Of a stretch of 49,463 nt of DNA, positions 1 to 8,600 are shown piece after piece; position 1 is the first letter of the stretch; every line of letters begins with the position of its first letter. The stretch is taken from positions 1-49,463 of IMG/VR virus record IMGVR_UViG_3300026077_000007, one strand, 5' to 3'. This stretch comes from a virus. Both the position numbers and the translations under genes were made by a program. Under the pieces are notes generated by a model. It did not search any database and was not told the origin of the DNA. It saw only the letters and a list, made by a program, of their open reading frames with translations.

Positions 1-370
1 CTACAAACATAGCATTGTTAGTTACGGAAGATGGACCCTTTTTCTGCTCCGCATCAAGATCTTTCATCTTCTTGTGAAGATCTGCAAGTTTATCAGTCAT
101 GTCTGCGACGTGTTTCATCGCCGCTACAGCGACTTCATATGCTCTAGGGTGCCCTGACTCCTGTGCAACCTCTAACGCCCCTTGTACTGCCTCCTGACCC
201 TTATCTATGAGTGAGTATAATTCCCCACGGGTATATTCATAATCCTTTTCTCTATCTTCTGTAACATCCTTAAGTTGATCCTTTCTGGTAGCACAACCAC
301 CTTCAGGTACATTAGAGACTTCAGCACTAATGTTAAGCATGTCCTCCATGTTATCTTCTAGGGTACTCAT
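1..370 (-). CDS. gp16: Small terminase subunit (gp16-like), partial, runs off the left edge
   Basis: This reading frame opens with ATG at 370 and stays open for 123 codons to the window edge, so the C-terminus is missing. The small terminase binds phage DNA and regulates the large terminase during headful packaging in the infected cell. The visible protein begins MSTLEDNMEDMLNISAEV. It carries the motif ESGHPRAYEV at residues 71-80, followed by a helical, charged stretch (about residues 85-110). That motif and its place directly after gp15 are, from memory, typical of gp16 in T4-like cyanophages. T4 gp16 is about 164 residues, so roughly three quarters of the gene is probably present. The start overlaps the gp15 stop by 4 nt (ATGA), which indicates translational coupling. 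I translated this region by hand and found no internal stop. Confidence 0.88.
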   Translation of the reverse strand, partial: MSTLEDNMEDMLNISAEVSNVPEGGCATRKDQLKDVTEDREKDYEYTRGELYSLIDKGQEAVQGALEVAQESGHPRAYEVAVAAMKHVADMTDKLADLHKKMKDLDAEQKKGPSSVTNNAMFV

Positions 371-1167
371 AAGAATTCAATTCCTTCATTAAATCCAAAG
401 TCATCACCAGCATCAACTAGTGCATCATCATTAACATCGATGACACCATCTGTGTTGATGTCTGTAGTTGCTTTGGGTGTATAAGTTCTTGTAATAGTTC
501 TACGGTTGACTGCAGCATCACCAAGTGTTTCATGAATGATTGCCTTCTTAATAATATCAGAAGTGCTGTATGGACCATAAAGATAAGACTTCATAGTAAA
601 GTTTAAAGTGTAGATAATATATCTACGCTCATAAAAACTATCATCCCATGCATCTTCATGAGAAATATTATTCAAGACTATTGCAACATCTCTCTTTTCA
701 TTCATATCTGGAATCATATTAAGAGTCACAGAAAATGATGGTTGAAAGTATGGTAATATTTGTTCGGTAATTTGTAAAGCATCATCTTGCGACTTTGCAA
801 TAACTCCTAGTTCAAAACTCATATTGTAAGGAACAGGAACATACTGAACTCTTACTTCATCTTGATTGTCAGCAATAATAGTTTTATATTTTTGAAGAGG
901 AGAAGTCTTACGAGTAGCATCGTAATCAATTCCAATCAACTCAAAATAGATACGTGGCAAAGTAATTGCTACTTTTCTATTAGATGCGTTCTCTTCTAAT
1001 CTAACTATAAATTTTTGCTTAGGACCATATGCTAGAGGAACTTTAATTTCTTCTAGTACAGTACCGTCAGCAGGATCCGTACTCTTTAACGTTAAATTAT
1101 TAAAGAGTGTACCGAATGCAATAATATTCTTACGAACAATCTGATTATAAAAATGTGATCCTAACAT
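367..1167 (-). CDS. gp15: Tail completion and sheath stabiliser protein (gp15-like)
   Basis: A 266-aa protein. In T4, gp15 caps the head-proximal end of the tail tube and sheath and joins the tail to the neck. The N-terminus (MLGSHFYNQIVRKNIIAFGT) and the central segment with RVQYVPVPYNMSFEL are the usual gp15 signature, and the length is close to T4 gp15 (272 aa). The C-terminal tail holds a textbook EF-hand or dockerin-like calcium loop, D236-I-N238-T-D240-G-V-I-D244-V-N-D247, just before the end motif DDFGFNEG. The start shares one base with the gp14 stop (TAATG), and the stop overlaps the gp16 start (ATGA), so gp14-gp15-gp16 are tightly coupled. Calcium binding is an inference from the motif. 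Confidence 0.93.
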   Translation of the reverse strand: MLGSHFYNQIVRKNIIAFGTLFNNLTLKSTDPADGTVLEEIKVPLAYGPKQKFIVRLEENASNRKVAITLPRIYFELIGIDYDATRKTSPLQKYKTIIADNQDEVRVQYVPVPYNMSFELGVIAKSQDDALQITEQILPYFQPSFSVTLNMIPDMNEKRDVAIVLNNISHEDAWDDSFYERRYIIYTLNFTMKSYLYGPYSTSDIIKKAIIHETLGDAAVNRRTITRTYTPKATTDINTDGVIDVNDDALVDAGDDFGFNEGIEFL

Positions 1168-2291
1168 TAGATACTACCTGTAAAATTACCAAATTCGCCA
1201 AATGGATTAGTCTCAGACCAATCTACTATATCATCAGCAGTATCTTCGATCTGTCTATTCTGATCGTAACTGCTGCTGACGTTATTTAGAGTGTCAAATG
1301 TTTCAGGACTCCACTTAGCACCAGAAGTCAGTCCTGTAATGACTTCTGCAGTGGTGAAGGTTCCTGTTCTATTGATGACTGATAGAGCTCTGGTTGTATT
1401 GTCCCATGATTTAACTTCTGCCCTATTGTCTTTAGGTGAATAATCAATGGTGACAATAGGAGCAGATGTGTAACCTGTCCCACCGCTAGTAATAGTAATA
1501 CTATTAACGATACCTGAGCTGCTAACCGTCGCAGTCCCTGTCGCTCCACTACCTCCACCTCCTGTAATAGTCACTGTTGGTGGTGTAGCAACCTTATAGT
1601 GAGCACCACCGTCTGTAATAGTTATTGCACTTACAGCATCACCTGTAATAGTTGATGTAGCTTTTGCTAGGAATTCATCACCAACAACTTCCTCGCCTAC
1701 AGTAAAGTCTCCTGTACCACCAGGATCCATTACAAGTTTAATAGAATTATCAAAGAGTTGTTCTACTGCATCAATCTCTGCGATACCAGTATCAAAGTCA
1801 TCACTACCGACCTCGTAGATCTCAGCAGTGATAGCATAAAACTGGATCTTACCAAACTGGAAGAATGGTTCTTCTTTACCAACAAATTTAATTTCGTAAA
1901 TATCTTGTGTTAATGGGAAGTACAATAAGTCTCCCTCATTAGGTCTGCTATCAACTGTTAATGTAGGATTATTGGCTGCTACTTCTTCATCCCACCTTCT
2001 AGTGGACACACGAAACATTACTTCGTCTGTAATGCGAAGACCGAACTTGCTAATGAACTCTGCGTTGTCTCCAAAACCTGTAACGTTCTGTAAAAGCATT
2101 TCGACTTGGAATTGTTCTTGATACTTAGTGTATCTAACTTCATCCAAAGTGCTGTCTGCTAGGACTGTTTTAGGGATATAATATATATCTGTACCAAACA
2201 ACTTGATTTGTTCATCCACAAGATCCTGTACGAGACCTTGTTCGCCACTGTGACCTTGGTAGTATGTTGGAAAATAGGGACTTGTAGGCAT
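1167..2291 (-). CDS. gp14: Neck protein (gp14-like) with an internal beta-rich insertion
   Basis: A 374-aa protein; T4 gp14 is 256 aa. gp14 and gp13 build the neck between the portal and the tail. Residues 1-180 are recognisable gp14, with a start MPTSPYFPTYYQG and motif FGTDIYYIPKT. The extreme C-terminus (IVDWSETNPFGEFGNF) is also typical of gp14. Between them, at about residues 183-335, lies a glycine- and threonine-rich insertion. It contains two copies of a G-x-G-Y-x3-P-x-V-x-I type unit (near residues 228-243 and 271-284), flanked by sequences of the form F-T-x-G-E-x-V-x-G. The same unit occurs in at least five other virion genes of this window. The gene starts one base after the gp13 stop. 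Confidence 0.92.
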   Translation of the reverse strand: MPTSPYFPTYYQGHSGEQGLVQDLVDEQIKLFGTDIYYIPKTVLADSTLDEVRYTKYQEQFQVEMLLQNVTGFGDNAEFISKFGLRITDEVMFRVSTRRWDEEVAANNPTLTVDSRPNEGDLLYFPLTQDIYEIKFVGKEEPFFQFGKIQFYAITAEIYEVGSDDFDTGIAEIDAVEQLFDNSIKLVMDPGGTGDFTVGEEVVGDEFLAKATSTITGDAVSAITITDGGAHYKVATPPTVTITGGGGSGATGTATVSSSGIVNSITITSGGTGYTSAPIVTIDYSPKDNRAEVKSWDNTTRALSVINRTGTFTTAEVITGLTSGAKWSPETFDTLNNVSSSYDQNRQIEDTADDIVDWSETNPFGEFGNFTGSI

Positions 2292-2292
2292 T

Positions 2293-3093
2293 TTATCCGA
2301 TCATATCCATTGGTGGAATTGCATACTTACTGAGAATTTCGCTTTCGATTTTCTCAATTTCTGCTAATGCGTCTGTATATAATTCTCTTCCATTAAGAGT
2401 AACACCACCAGGTAACTGGACGTTGTTATACTTAATTAGATTCTGACCCCACTGTTTCTTCATTAAAGAAGTAGCATACTTTTTAACAAATAAATCATTA
2501 TTCATTTCAGTAGCATCTGTAGGATCAATCATACGATGTGCTTCAATCAGTAGATACTTATCTGTTGCTAAGAAATCAGCATCCACATCAAGATATAAAC
2601 GATCACGACGCGCTGTAAATCTGAACTGCTGGAATGATCCATTGTTCAGAACCATATCTAGAGTTTCTAGATACTGCTTGGTCATAAAGTAATTGAGGAT
2701 ATCAATTGATCCAAATGCATAGAGATCATTCAAATATAATTGATATTCAACACCAAAGAGATTAGAGCGAATTGAGTTACTTACTAACCCAAAGACTTTA
2801 CTGATACCAGTTACATGTGCTGGAATTGGAATGTAGTTTGTTGCTTCATTCCAATCTGATCCATTAGTTGTAGTGGTTGTAGTAGCTTTGAATCTAGTAA
2901 TATCGTCTTCGGTTAATGAATGTGTTAGATAACATCTCTCCATTCCGTTGTAACAGTTCTCTTGGAAAAACTGATACGTATCATCAATAACGTTATTAAC
3001 TTGCTCATCGTCAATGTTTACTTCCAAGACAGGTTCGCCTAATTGCCTTTTACAATACGTTATGAGATCTGATCTAGAGTTTGGAGATGCCAT
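2293..3093 (-). CDS. gp13: Neck protein (gp13-like)
   Basis: A 266-aa neck protein, partner of gp14 in the head-to-tail connector. The N-terminal SRSDLITYCKRQLGEP motif and the middle DILNYFMTKQYLETLD and RRDRLYLDVD segments are characteristic of gp13 in T4-like cyanophages. I chose ATG at 3093 (MASPNSRSDL) because the longer reading requires a TTG start three codons upstream. The gene follows a strong hairpin terminator directly, and the AAGAAGGGAT arm of that hairpin is the only purine-rich sequence available as a ribosome binding site. A threonine run (six Thr) near residue 75 is unusual but in frame. gp14 follows after a one-base gap, so the pair is co-translated. Confidence 0.92.
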   Translation of the reverse strand: MASPNSRSDLITYCKRQLGEPVLEVNIDDEQVNNVIDDTYQFFQENCYNGMERCYLTHSLTEDDITRFKATTTTTTNGSDWNEATNYIPIPAHVTGISKVFGLVSNSIRSNLFGVEYQLYLNDLYAFGSIDILNYFMTKQYLETLDMVLNNGSFQQFRFTARRDRLYLDVDADFLATDKYLLIEAHRMIDPTDATEMNNDLFVKKYATSLMKKQWGQNLIKYNNVQLPGGVTLNGRELYTDALAEIEKIESEILSKYAIPPMDMIG

Positions 3094-3099
3094 TACACA

Positions 3100-3135
3100 C
3101 AAAAATCCCTTCTTACCTATTTAGGAAGAAGGGAT
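3100..3135 (-). terminator. Rho-independent terminator before gp13
   Basis: On the minus strand a perfect 10-bp stem (ATCCCTTCTT, 3135-3126, paired with AAGAAGGGAT, 3114-3105) is followed at once by a T run (3105-3101). The loop can extend the stem with CCTA/TAGG. It begins 6 nt after the stop codon of the upstream coiled-coil gene (TAG, 3144-3142). The loop itself reads CCTAAATA, a late-promoter-like octamer. Confidence 0.88.
3118..3125 (-). promoter_or_regulatory. Late-promoter-like octamer (CCTAAATA) inside the terminator loop
   Basis: The octamer CCTAAATA differs by one base from the T4-type late consensus NATAAATA and lies 25 nt upstream of the gp13 start. That spacing matches the better consensus sites elsewhere in the window. 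T4 late transcripts start about 6 nt past the octamer, which here is near 3112, inside the 3' arm of the hairpin. Confidence 0.5.
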
Positions 3136-3141
3136 CTAAGA

Positions 3142-3348
3142 CTATATTGCTGGTGTTTCTGAGGGTGCTTCCTCTTCTGCTGGTGGGTTTAGTAGGTTAA
3201 GAGTTTCTAAACCACCAATAAGTTTTAACCTATATTCTTCTGCTTTTGCTAGATTTTCTTTTAAATCTAAAATCTGCTTCTCTGCATTAGCAAGTTGCTT
3301 ATCAAAATTCTCTCTGAGTTGTTCAGGAGTTTGAGGAGTTTGAGTCAT
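3142..3348 (-). CDS. Small coiled-coil protein, function unknown
   Basis: A 68-aa protein beginning MTQTPQTPEQLRENFDKQ. Residues about 10-50 form a predicted helix with heptad-like leucine and isoleucine spacing and many Lys/Glu pairs. The C-terminal 20 residues are acidic and proline-rich (PPAEEEAPSETPAI). I chose ATG at 3348; a GTG nine bases upstream would add three residues. A late-promoter-like ACTAAATA lies 28 nt upstream at 3376-3383, and the gene is followed at once by a terminator, so it closes the fibre-gene transcription unit. Similar short coiled-coil proteins are common beside cyanophage fibre genes, which suggests, without proof, a chaperone or minor virion role. Confidence 0.72.
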   Translation of the reverse strand: MTQTPQTPEQLRENFDKQLANAEKQILDLKENLAKAEEYRLKLIGGLETLNLLNPPAEEEAPSETPAI

Positions 3349-3374
3349 TGTGATCACGTAAAATAGTGTGTGTA

Positions 3375-3587
3375 TTATTTAGTAGTCTTTCTGGGTTTCC
3401 AGATTCCCCATCTACCATCGGGGCATTTAGCATCTTGAAATTGAACTTTTCCTTTTATAAAACATCCACAAAGTTTACACTGTTGTAGTGATTTGCGCAA
3501 ATGTTCACATTCAAGACATGTATCAAACCTTTCCTTACTGACCCTTCTGGGTACCATAAGGAAAGGAAGATGCTCATCAAGTGTCAT
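3375..3587 (-). CDS. Small cysteine-rich, zinc-ribbon-like protein
   Basis: A 70-aa protein (MTLDEHLPFLMVPRRVSK start). It has six cysteines in the pattern C-x2-C, about twelve residues, C-x2-C-x-C, then a further C before PDGRWG. This arrangement is typical of a small zinc-binding fold, and close relatives are common in T4-like cyanophages (I recall a DUF6171-like family, but could not confirm it). The ATG overlaps the stop of the glycine-rich adhesin gene by ATGA (3584-3587), so the two are translationally coupled. The basic C-terminal tail (WKPRKTTK) could bind nucleic acid. A role in fibre assembly or host takeover is equally possible. Confidence 0.75.
   Translation of the reverse strand: MTLDEHLPFLMVPRRVSKERFDTCLECEHLRKSLQQCKLCGCFIKGKVQFQDAKCPDGRWGIWKPRKTTK
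3376..3383 (-). promoter_or_regulatory. Late-promoter-like octamer (ACTAAATA)
   Basis: ACTAAATA on the coding strand overlaps the last codons of the cysteine-rich gene and lies 28 nt upstream of the coiled-coil gene start at 3348. It shares the TAAATA core and spacing with the consensus late promoters in this window but has C where the consensus has A. Confidence 0.4.
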
Positions 3588-4753
3588 TCACTAATCCAAG
3601 TCATTTTAACATATCCAGAACCACCATAACCACCATCAGTACCAGTATTTCCACCAGCAGTAATAGAGTTGTTAGTAGTTGCTGCGTTATATGATCCTCC
3701 ACCACCACCATGGGTGCTATAAGAAGACCACTGTCCTGCTGAACATCCTCCAGTATATCCACCGCCAGCGCCAGGACCAGATAACTGACCTCCACCGCCA
3801 CCGCCAAATCCACCAGAGTTAGCAAGACCTCCAGTAGTATAGCATGTATTTCCTAAACCACCTTCTAATCCATTATTATAACCTTTTCCTCCACCAGCGG
3901 TACTACAGTGTGTTCCACCAGATGCACCATCACTATTATAACCACCACCAGCACCGCCGTGATAGTTACCATTAGCATTTCCACCTTCACCCGTAGATGG
4001 TGCAGAAACAGTGTAGTTACATGTGAAACCTGGTACACCGTTAGTAGATTGCCCTCTTCCAATATTTGTATCTCTAGTACAGTTTGTACCCCATGTGTTA
4101 CCAGCACTTCCACCAGCTCCACCAGCAGCCATCAATAAGGTATTGTTAGTATCATCATACACCCATGTCGCTCCACCGCCACCAGCCTCATTTCCATAAG
4201 GCGAAGAATAGTCACCACCACCAACACCACAAACCATAGTAATTTTCTGATCCTTGTTTAGATAGAAATCACCACTTGCTGATGCACCATACATGATGGT
4301 AACACCTCTATTAGAACATTTTCCTCCTCTTGCTCCACCAATCTCAAATCTATATAATCCGTCTTTAGGAATAGCTACAGTTTGGTAACCTTGATATCCA
4401 GACATATAAAGGAATCTTGAATTACCTGCCCATGCACCAGCGTTGTTTTCATAATTAGACCTCATTGTTGAAGAATCTGGTCCTGTATGTTCACCACGAG
4501 AAACCAAACTCTTAAAGATCATTGAGTTGGTTCCATTATTAGTTGCGTTCTCAATATCCCATAAATCATTACCAGTACCAATGTCAGTTAATCCCCAGTT
4601 ATTAAATGGTCCATAAATCTGAATATAGTTAATATCAGAATTATAAACAATTTGACCTTGTTCTGGAGACAAAGCATTAATCTGTGCTTGTGTTAAGACT
4701 GGGATTTGTAATGCTCCAGTCAACCTAAGTTTTTCTACAGTAATGGTAGACAT
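3584..4753 (-). CDS. Glycine-rich tail-fibre adhesin
   Basis: A 389-aa protein. Residues 1-60 form a short anchoring module (LRLTGALQIPVLTQ, then GQIVYNSDINYIQIYG). A beta-rich middle follows, and from about residue 140 to the end the chain is extremely glycine-rich, with GGGG, GGYGG and GGSG runs and several cysteines. The motif GGGATWVYDD followed by LLMAAGGAGG matches the Gly_rich domain also found in animal ALK-type receptors and in phage fibre tips. T-even gp38 adhesins use glycine-rich segments packed as polyglycine-II helices to bind host receptors, so a receptor-binding tip role is a reasonable inference. A late promoter lies at 4789-4796, and TAAGGA before the ATG is a good ribosome binding site. 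Confidence 0.82.
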   Translation of the reverse strand: MSTITVEKLRLTGALQIPVLTQAQINALSPEQGQIVYNSDINYIQIYGPFNNWGLTDIGTGNDLWDIENATNNGTNSMIFKSLVSRGEHTGPDSSTMRSNYENNAGAWAGNSRFLYMSGYQGYQTVAIPKDGLYRFEIGGARGGKCSNRGVTIMYGASASGDFYLNKDQKITMVCGVGGGDYSSPYGNEAGGGGATWVYDDTNNTLLMAAGGAGGSAGNTWGTNCTRDTNIGRGQSTNGVPGFTCNYTVSAPSTGEGGNANGNYHGGAGGGYNSDGASGGTHCSTAGGGKGYNNGLEGGLGNTCYTTGGLANSGGFGGGGGGQLSGPGAGGGYTGGCSAGQWSSYSTHGGGGGSYNAATTNNSITAGGNTGTDGGYGGSGYVKMTWISE

Positions 4754-4788
4754 ACTATTCCTTAATTACTATTACAACGTTGTTAATT

Positions 4789-4796
4789 TATTTATC
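4789..4796 (-). promoter_or_regulatory. T4-type late promoter (GATAAATA)
   Basis: An exact NATAAATA match on the coding strand. It overlaps the TGA stop of the upstream gene and lies 36 nt before the start of the glycine-rich adhesin gene. Confidence 0.7.
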
Positions 4797-5385
4797 AACC
4801 TACAGACTCGTTAGGATCAATAACCCTATCTGGTAGGTTAAGTGCATCTCTTGGAAATGGACTATCTACATCCAATTTCCATTCTCCTGTCGATTCATCC
4901 CAAGAAAATGTATCCTTAGGTGAACCAGAGACAGCATATGCAGGTGGAGTTGATGATTGTGAATATGGTCCGACTGGAGCAATCCACTGAGTTCCATCCC
5001 ATACCCATGAAGGATACGGTTTATTTGGTCTAGGTACAGCAAACATACTTTCATGAGTTGATTCAAGCATGTCTTCTCCACCAGTAATCACAATCTTATA
5101 AGAATCATTTACATCCCACACAAAATCAAACTCTTCCAAGTATGGAGATTTGTTTGTCTTATGACGGAGTGCTTCTGATACAGGCCAGTTATAGTTTAAC
5201 AACTGTTCCTTTTCACCAGATGCTCTGAAAATTTTAATTCCAAAATTTAATTTCGTGAAATCAAATTCTGATTCGCCACCACGAGTGAAAGCAAAAGATA
5301 CATGGAGATCTCTTGAAGCAGCAACTTCCTTAGTTACTGTCCACTTATTAGTGCTGATATCTTTTATTGCAATAATTTTATTCAT
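4795..5385 (-). CDS. Virion-associated protein with C-terminal aromatic W-D-x-W type repeats
   Basis: A 196-aa protein starting MNKIIAIKDIST. I chose ATG at 5385, 10 nt after the stop of the upstream 71-aa gene. A more distal start at 5448 would overlap that gene by about 50 nt and has no clear advantage. The N-terminal half contains a beta-rich region (DLHVSFAFTRGGESEFDF). The C-terminal third has the pattern YPSWVWDGTQWIAPV followed by FSWDESTGEWKLD, an aromatic repeat I recall as recurrent at the ends of cyanophage structural proteins. Its place between fibre genes suggests a fibre accessory or decoration role. No enzymatic motif is visible. Confidence 0.72.
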   Translation of the reverse strand: MNKIIAIKDISTNKWTVTKEVAASRDLHVSFAFTRGGESEFDFTKLNFGIKIFRASGEKEQLLNYNWPVSEALRHKTNKSPYLEEFDFVWDVNDSYKIVITGGEDMLESTHESMFAVPRPNKPYPSWVWDGTQWIAPVGPYSQSSTPPAYAVSGSPKDTFSWDESTGEWKLDVDSPFPRDALNLPDRVIDPNESVG

Positions 5386-5395
5386 TGTCGTTTTT

Positions 5396-5611
5396 TTAGA
5401 ATTGTACCTGTCTACCAGCTTTAGTGGGAGTCCATTCGACACCATCAAAAAATTCCATGTAACCAGTGGTTGTATTGTAAATCAACGCACCTTTACCAGA
5501 TTGGTCTGGTGAGTTAAAATAATTGTCCCTTTCTGTAGTGGTCATCATCGAGATGACAAGACCACCTGTCAAATTAATTTGATCGACAATAAGTTCAGAT
5601 CCTGCAGTCAT
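5396..5611 (-). CDS. Small protein resembling the N-terminal module of the glycine-rich adhesin
   Basis: A 71-aa protein with the pattern LTGGLVISMMTTTER and then GALIYNTTTGYMEFFDGVEW. The same order (LTGAL-x-IP, about 25 residues, G-x-I-V-Y-N, aromatic, W) makes up residues 10-55 of the 389-aa adhesin encoded two genes downstream. The G-x-L-x-YNT-x-x3-E-x-x-DG-x-W signature is common in phage tail-fibre proteins. It therefore looks like a stand-alone anchoring module, perhaps a fibre-base or adaptor subunit. A consensus late promoter (TATAAATA) sits 26 nt upstream of the ATG, and a 7-bp inverted repeat lies in the leader at 5616-5630. Confidence 0.72.
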   Translation of the reverse strand: MTAGSELIVDQINLTGGLVISMMTTTERDNYFNSPDQSGKGALIYNTTTGYMEFFDGVEWTPTKAGRQVQF

Positions 5612-5636
5612 TGTTAAGATATTATATCTTCACGAT

Positions 5637-5644
5637 TATTTATA
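5637..5644 (-). promoter_or_regulatory. T4-type late promoter (TATAAATA)
   Basis: An exact match to the T4 late consensus TATAAATA. It overlaps the TAA stop codon of the 4317-codon fibre gene and lies 26 nt upstream of the 71-aa gene start. Confidence 0.75.
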
Positions 5645-8600
5645 AGATAGTCCACTTGGCATTATTACCAAAGACAATATCAACACCAGCAGCAACAAAA
5701 ATAGGACCATTAGAGTAACTATTACTATTTGCTTCAAGATCAACATCATATAGAATAGTATCATTGAATGCTTTGATAATACCCTGTGAGTCTTGATATT
5801 GTCTGACTCCACCAATGTAAGTAGTACCAACAACGTTGAAGTCTCCCTCAACATCTAATGCATATTGAGGATCCTTATCGGTACTGAAACCAATACCAAC
5901 TTTAGATGCTCTGTAAATGTCAGTACCATTAGGAGATTCTGTCCATCTAGAAGTAACGAATTCAGAGTTGTTTTGATATAGTTGACCATTAATGTTAATG
6001 TCACCACCAACGTTAAGAATATATTCTCTTAATTGGTTATTTGCTTCAGGGTCATTACCTTGGAAAGTGGTAGTGTTAATACCAACTCTAGCATTTGATC
6101 CGTCAAAACTACCAGCAAAAATAGTTCCACCACCAAAGGTGTTACCACCAGCAGCAGTAGAGTATTCAATAGAAAATACACCATCAGCAACATAGTTGTT
6201 ACCAACTCTGAAGTTTCTAAATCCAGTTGCACCTAGTAGTGAAAGACCAGCACCAGCATTATCACTGTTATCACCAGCAACAAAGCTTGACTTAGTTTGA
6301 ATATCATTATCTACAATCAGTCCTTTATTAGTACCACTGTTTTCAATTAATACACCACCATCACCTTGGATGATTAATTTATTACTACTGTTATTACGGA
6401 AGATAAAGTCTCTATCTCTTGCTCTACCATTAAAGATCCAGTGTGCTCCTTCTCCTGGTTTGACGGCAGCACCGCCATTACCAGATGTTAGGAACATCAT
6501 TGCATGTTCTGTATCATCAAAGTATTCATCCTTACCAGCATCAAAGTACATCTTATGACTTTGATTATCATGTCCTTGTAGACGTATGGCACCAACTGTT
6601 CCACCTAAGATATCTAATGTTAGACCAGCAACTAGAGTTGTTCCTACATTAACACCAATGTTGTTCTGTGATACATCAACAAAGAGTACACCGCTATCAA
6701 CATTGAAATCTCCAGTAACATCTAGAGTAGCAAGGAAGTCAACGTCACCAGAGACTGATAGACCTTGTGTAGAAGCAGAACCAGTACCGATGGTTAGACC
6801 ACCAGTCATTGTGTCTCCTTCCTTAAGAACGTTAAGTGAAGCAGCACCAATTAGTTCAGCACCACCAGCAGTGTCAAGAGTAATAGTTCCAGCAGAGAAT
6901 CCACCATTACCATCACGCTTAACTGCAGTATCTGCAACATTTGTTGACTGGAACTCAATATTACCTGCGTTCCATATAGTAGATCCATTCTGAGTAAATG
7001 CATCTGCATTTTCTACCTGAACGTTAAGTGAACCAGAACCATCAGTTGAAGTACCACCAGAAGCAACTATTGCAGAATTATAATTTGCAGTTAGTGCAGA
7101 AGAACTAAAGTAAATACCTGGTGAGGAAGCAGTACCATCCTTTCTACCAAGACTTAATTTTGCAGTAGATCCATCACTCTCAAGAGTAGCAACGTTAATT
7201 GTGTTACCAATATCAATTGTAAAGTCTTGGAATTCTTTTCTATCAGATGCTGTACCAAGTGTTTCAGCACCAATAAAGTTACCAGTTGTTAATCTACCAA
7301 TAATAATTGTGTAGTCATTTGCATTATCCGAATCATTATTAATAACAATGTTATCAATTTCAATAACACCAGTACCCTGACCGTTAGCATTATAAAGATT
7401 AATTGCGTTACCTGGAGTAAATGGTGAAGCATTTAGAATTTGACCTGAGACATAGATCTTATAGCGACTATCACCATTATATGATCTAATTTCAACTTTA
7501 TCTTTAAATGCAGTCTGATCAATCCAGTCAGGTAGTCTATTATCAGATAAAGTTCCGTCATTAATATTAAGAGCATTCTGATACCAAGTACCTTCTCTGT
7601 TATCAAGTTTGTCAGCATCTAGGCCAGATCCAATACCATCGTTAAGTGAGTTCCACATTAACGCCCATGAACCAAATGTAGTTACACCAGTTCCAGAACC
7701 ACGCAACCACATGTTGTTATTATCTGTGAATGCAAGTTGTCTTACACCACCAAATGAAGCATCAAAACTTGTACCACCAGATCTGATGGTCATTACTAAG
7801 TTCTTAGCACCACCATCATCTAACTGGTTGGAACTGTTATTAACAGTGTTAGCAACAATACCACCAACGAAGTTATCAGGAGATGGGTTAGAAGTTGGGT
7901 TGTTAGTACCAGTTTCAAGTCTTAGTGAGTTACCAGCAGAACCAGAAACACTAATGTTATATGTACCAGCGAGTCGGTCAGTTGGTAGAGTACCAGCATT
8001 CTGGTTACCAGAGTTTAGATAGAACGCACCTTGAGCACCGTCTAGAAGGTCAGCATCAAGACCTGAATCAGCACCAACGTTTAGATCAACAGAACCATTA
8101 CCTGATACACCAATAGTAAACTGAGACTTCTTAAATCTCGCAACACCAATCGTACCATATAGGTCAGAAGAAATAGTAAGATCAGAAACTCTCTGAACGT
8201 CTACCGCAACGTTTGCATACTGTCTATTAACAGTGCTGACCTTAGCAAGTAAAACTAGACCAGATCCAGCACCAATTTCAGTTGGTGGTTGACTGATGTT
8301 AAAGTCAGCATCAAATCCACTACCACCATCAGTAACAGTTAGTTCTGAAACAGCACCACCAGCAATAACTAAGTTACACTTAAGTCCTGTACCAGTACCA
8401 CCAACTAAGTCAATATCGAAGTATTGACCGTTAGTAAATCCAGTACCACCGTTAGAAATAACAATGGTATCAACAAAGTTACCTTGAGTGTAAGTAGAAT
8501 CAAAGATGACTGGTGATTCACCACGTTCAAATTCGATAACAGTACCAGCACTAATTGATGAAGTACATGGGTTGTTAACTGAGATAGTTGTAGAACCACC

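Noticed and set aside
1328-1558. Other minus-strand frames inside large genes (for example here, 10238-10576, 35470-35814)
   Set aside because: They are out-of-frame shadows rich in Leu, Val and Ile, caused by the Thr- and Gly-rich codons of the real frame.
3908-4138. Open frames of about 60-140 codons on the plus strand (for example here and at 6586-6993, 7609-8022, 43902-44264)
   Set aside because: They lie antisense to strongly supported structural genes, have repetitive or hydrophobic shadow composition, no ribosome binding sites and no recognisable domains.
5386-5448. Longer start for the 196-aa protein (217 aa from 5448)
   Set aside because: The extra N-terminus overlaps the end of the 71-aa gene by about 50 nt and reads like a shadow of it; ATG 5385 gives the normal short spacing.
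5616-5630. Perfect 7-bp inverted repeat (AAGATAT, T, ATATCTT) in the leader of the 71-aa gene
   Set aside because: It is AT-only apart from two pairs, has no T run after it, and is expected by chance in AT-rich leaders. There is no evidence for a terminator or operator.
5640-7000. S74-type intramolecular chaperone or autoprotease at the end of the giant fibre
   Set aside because: The C-terminus shows fibre-type repeats and ends GVDIVFGNNAKWTIL. I see no catalytic Ser/Lys signature or long helical chaperone segment.
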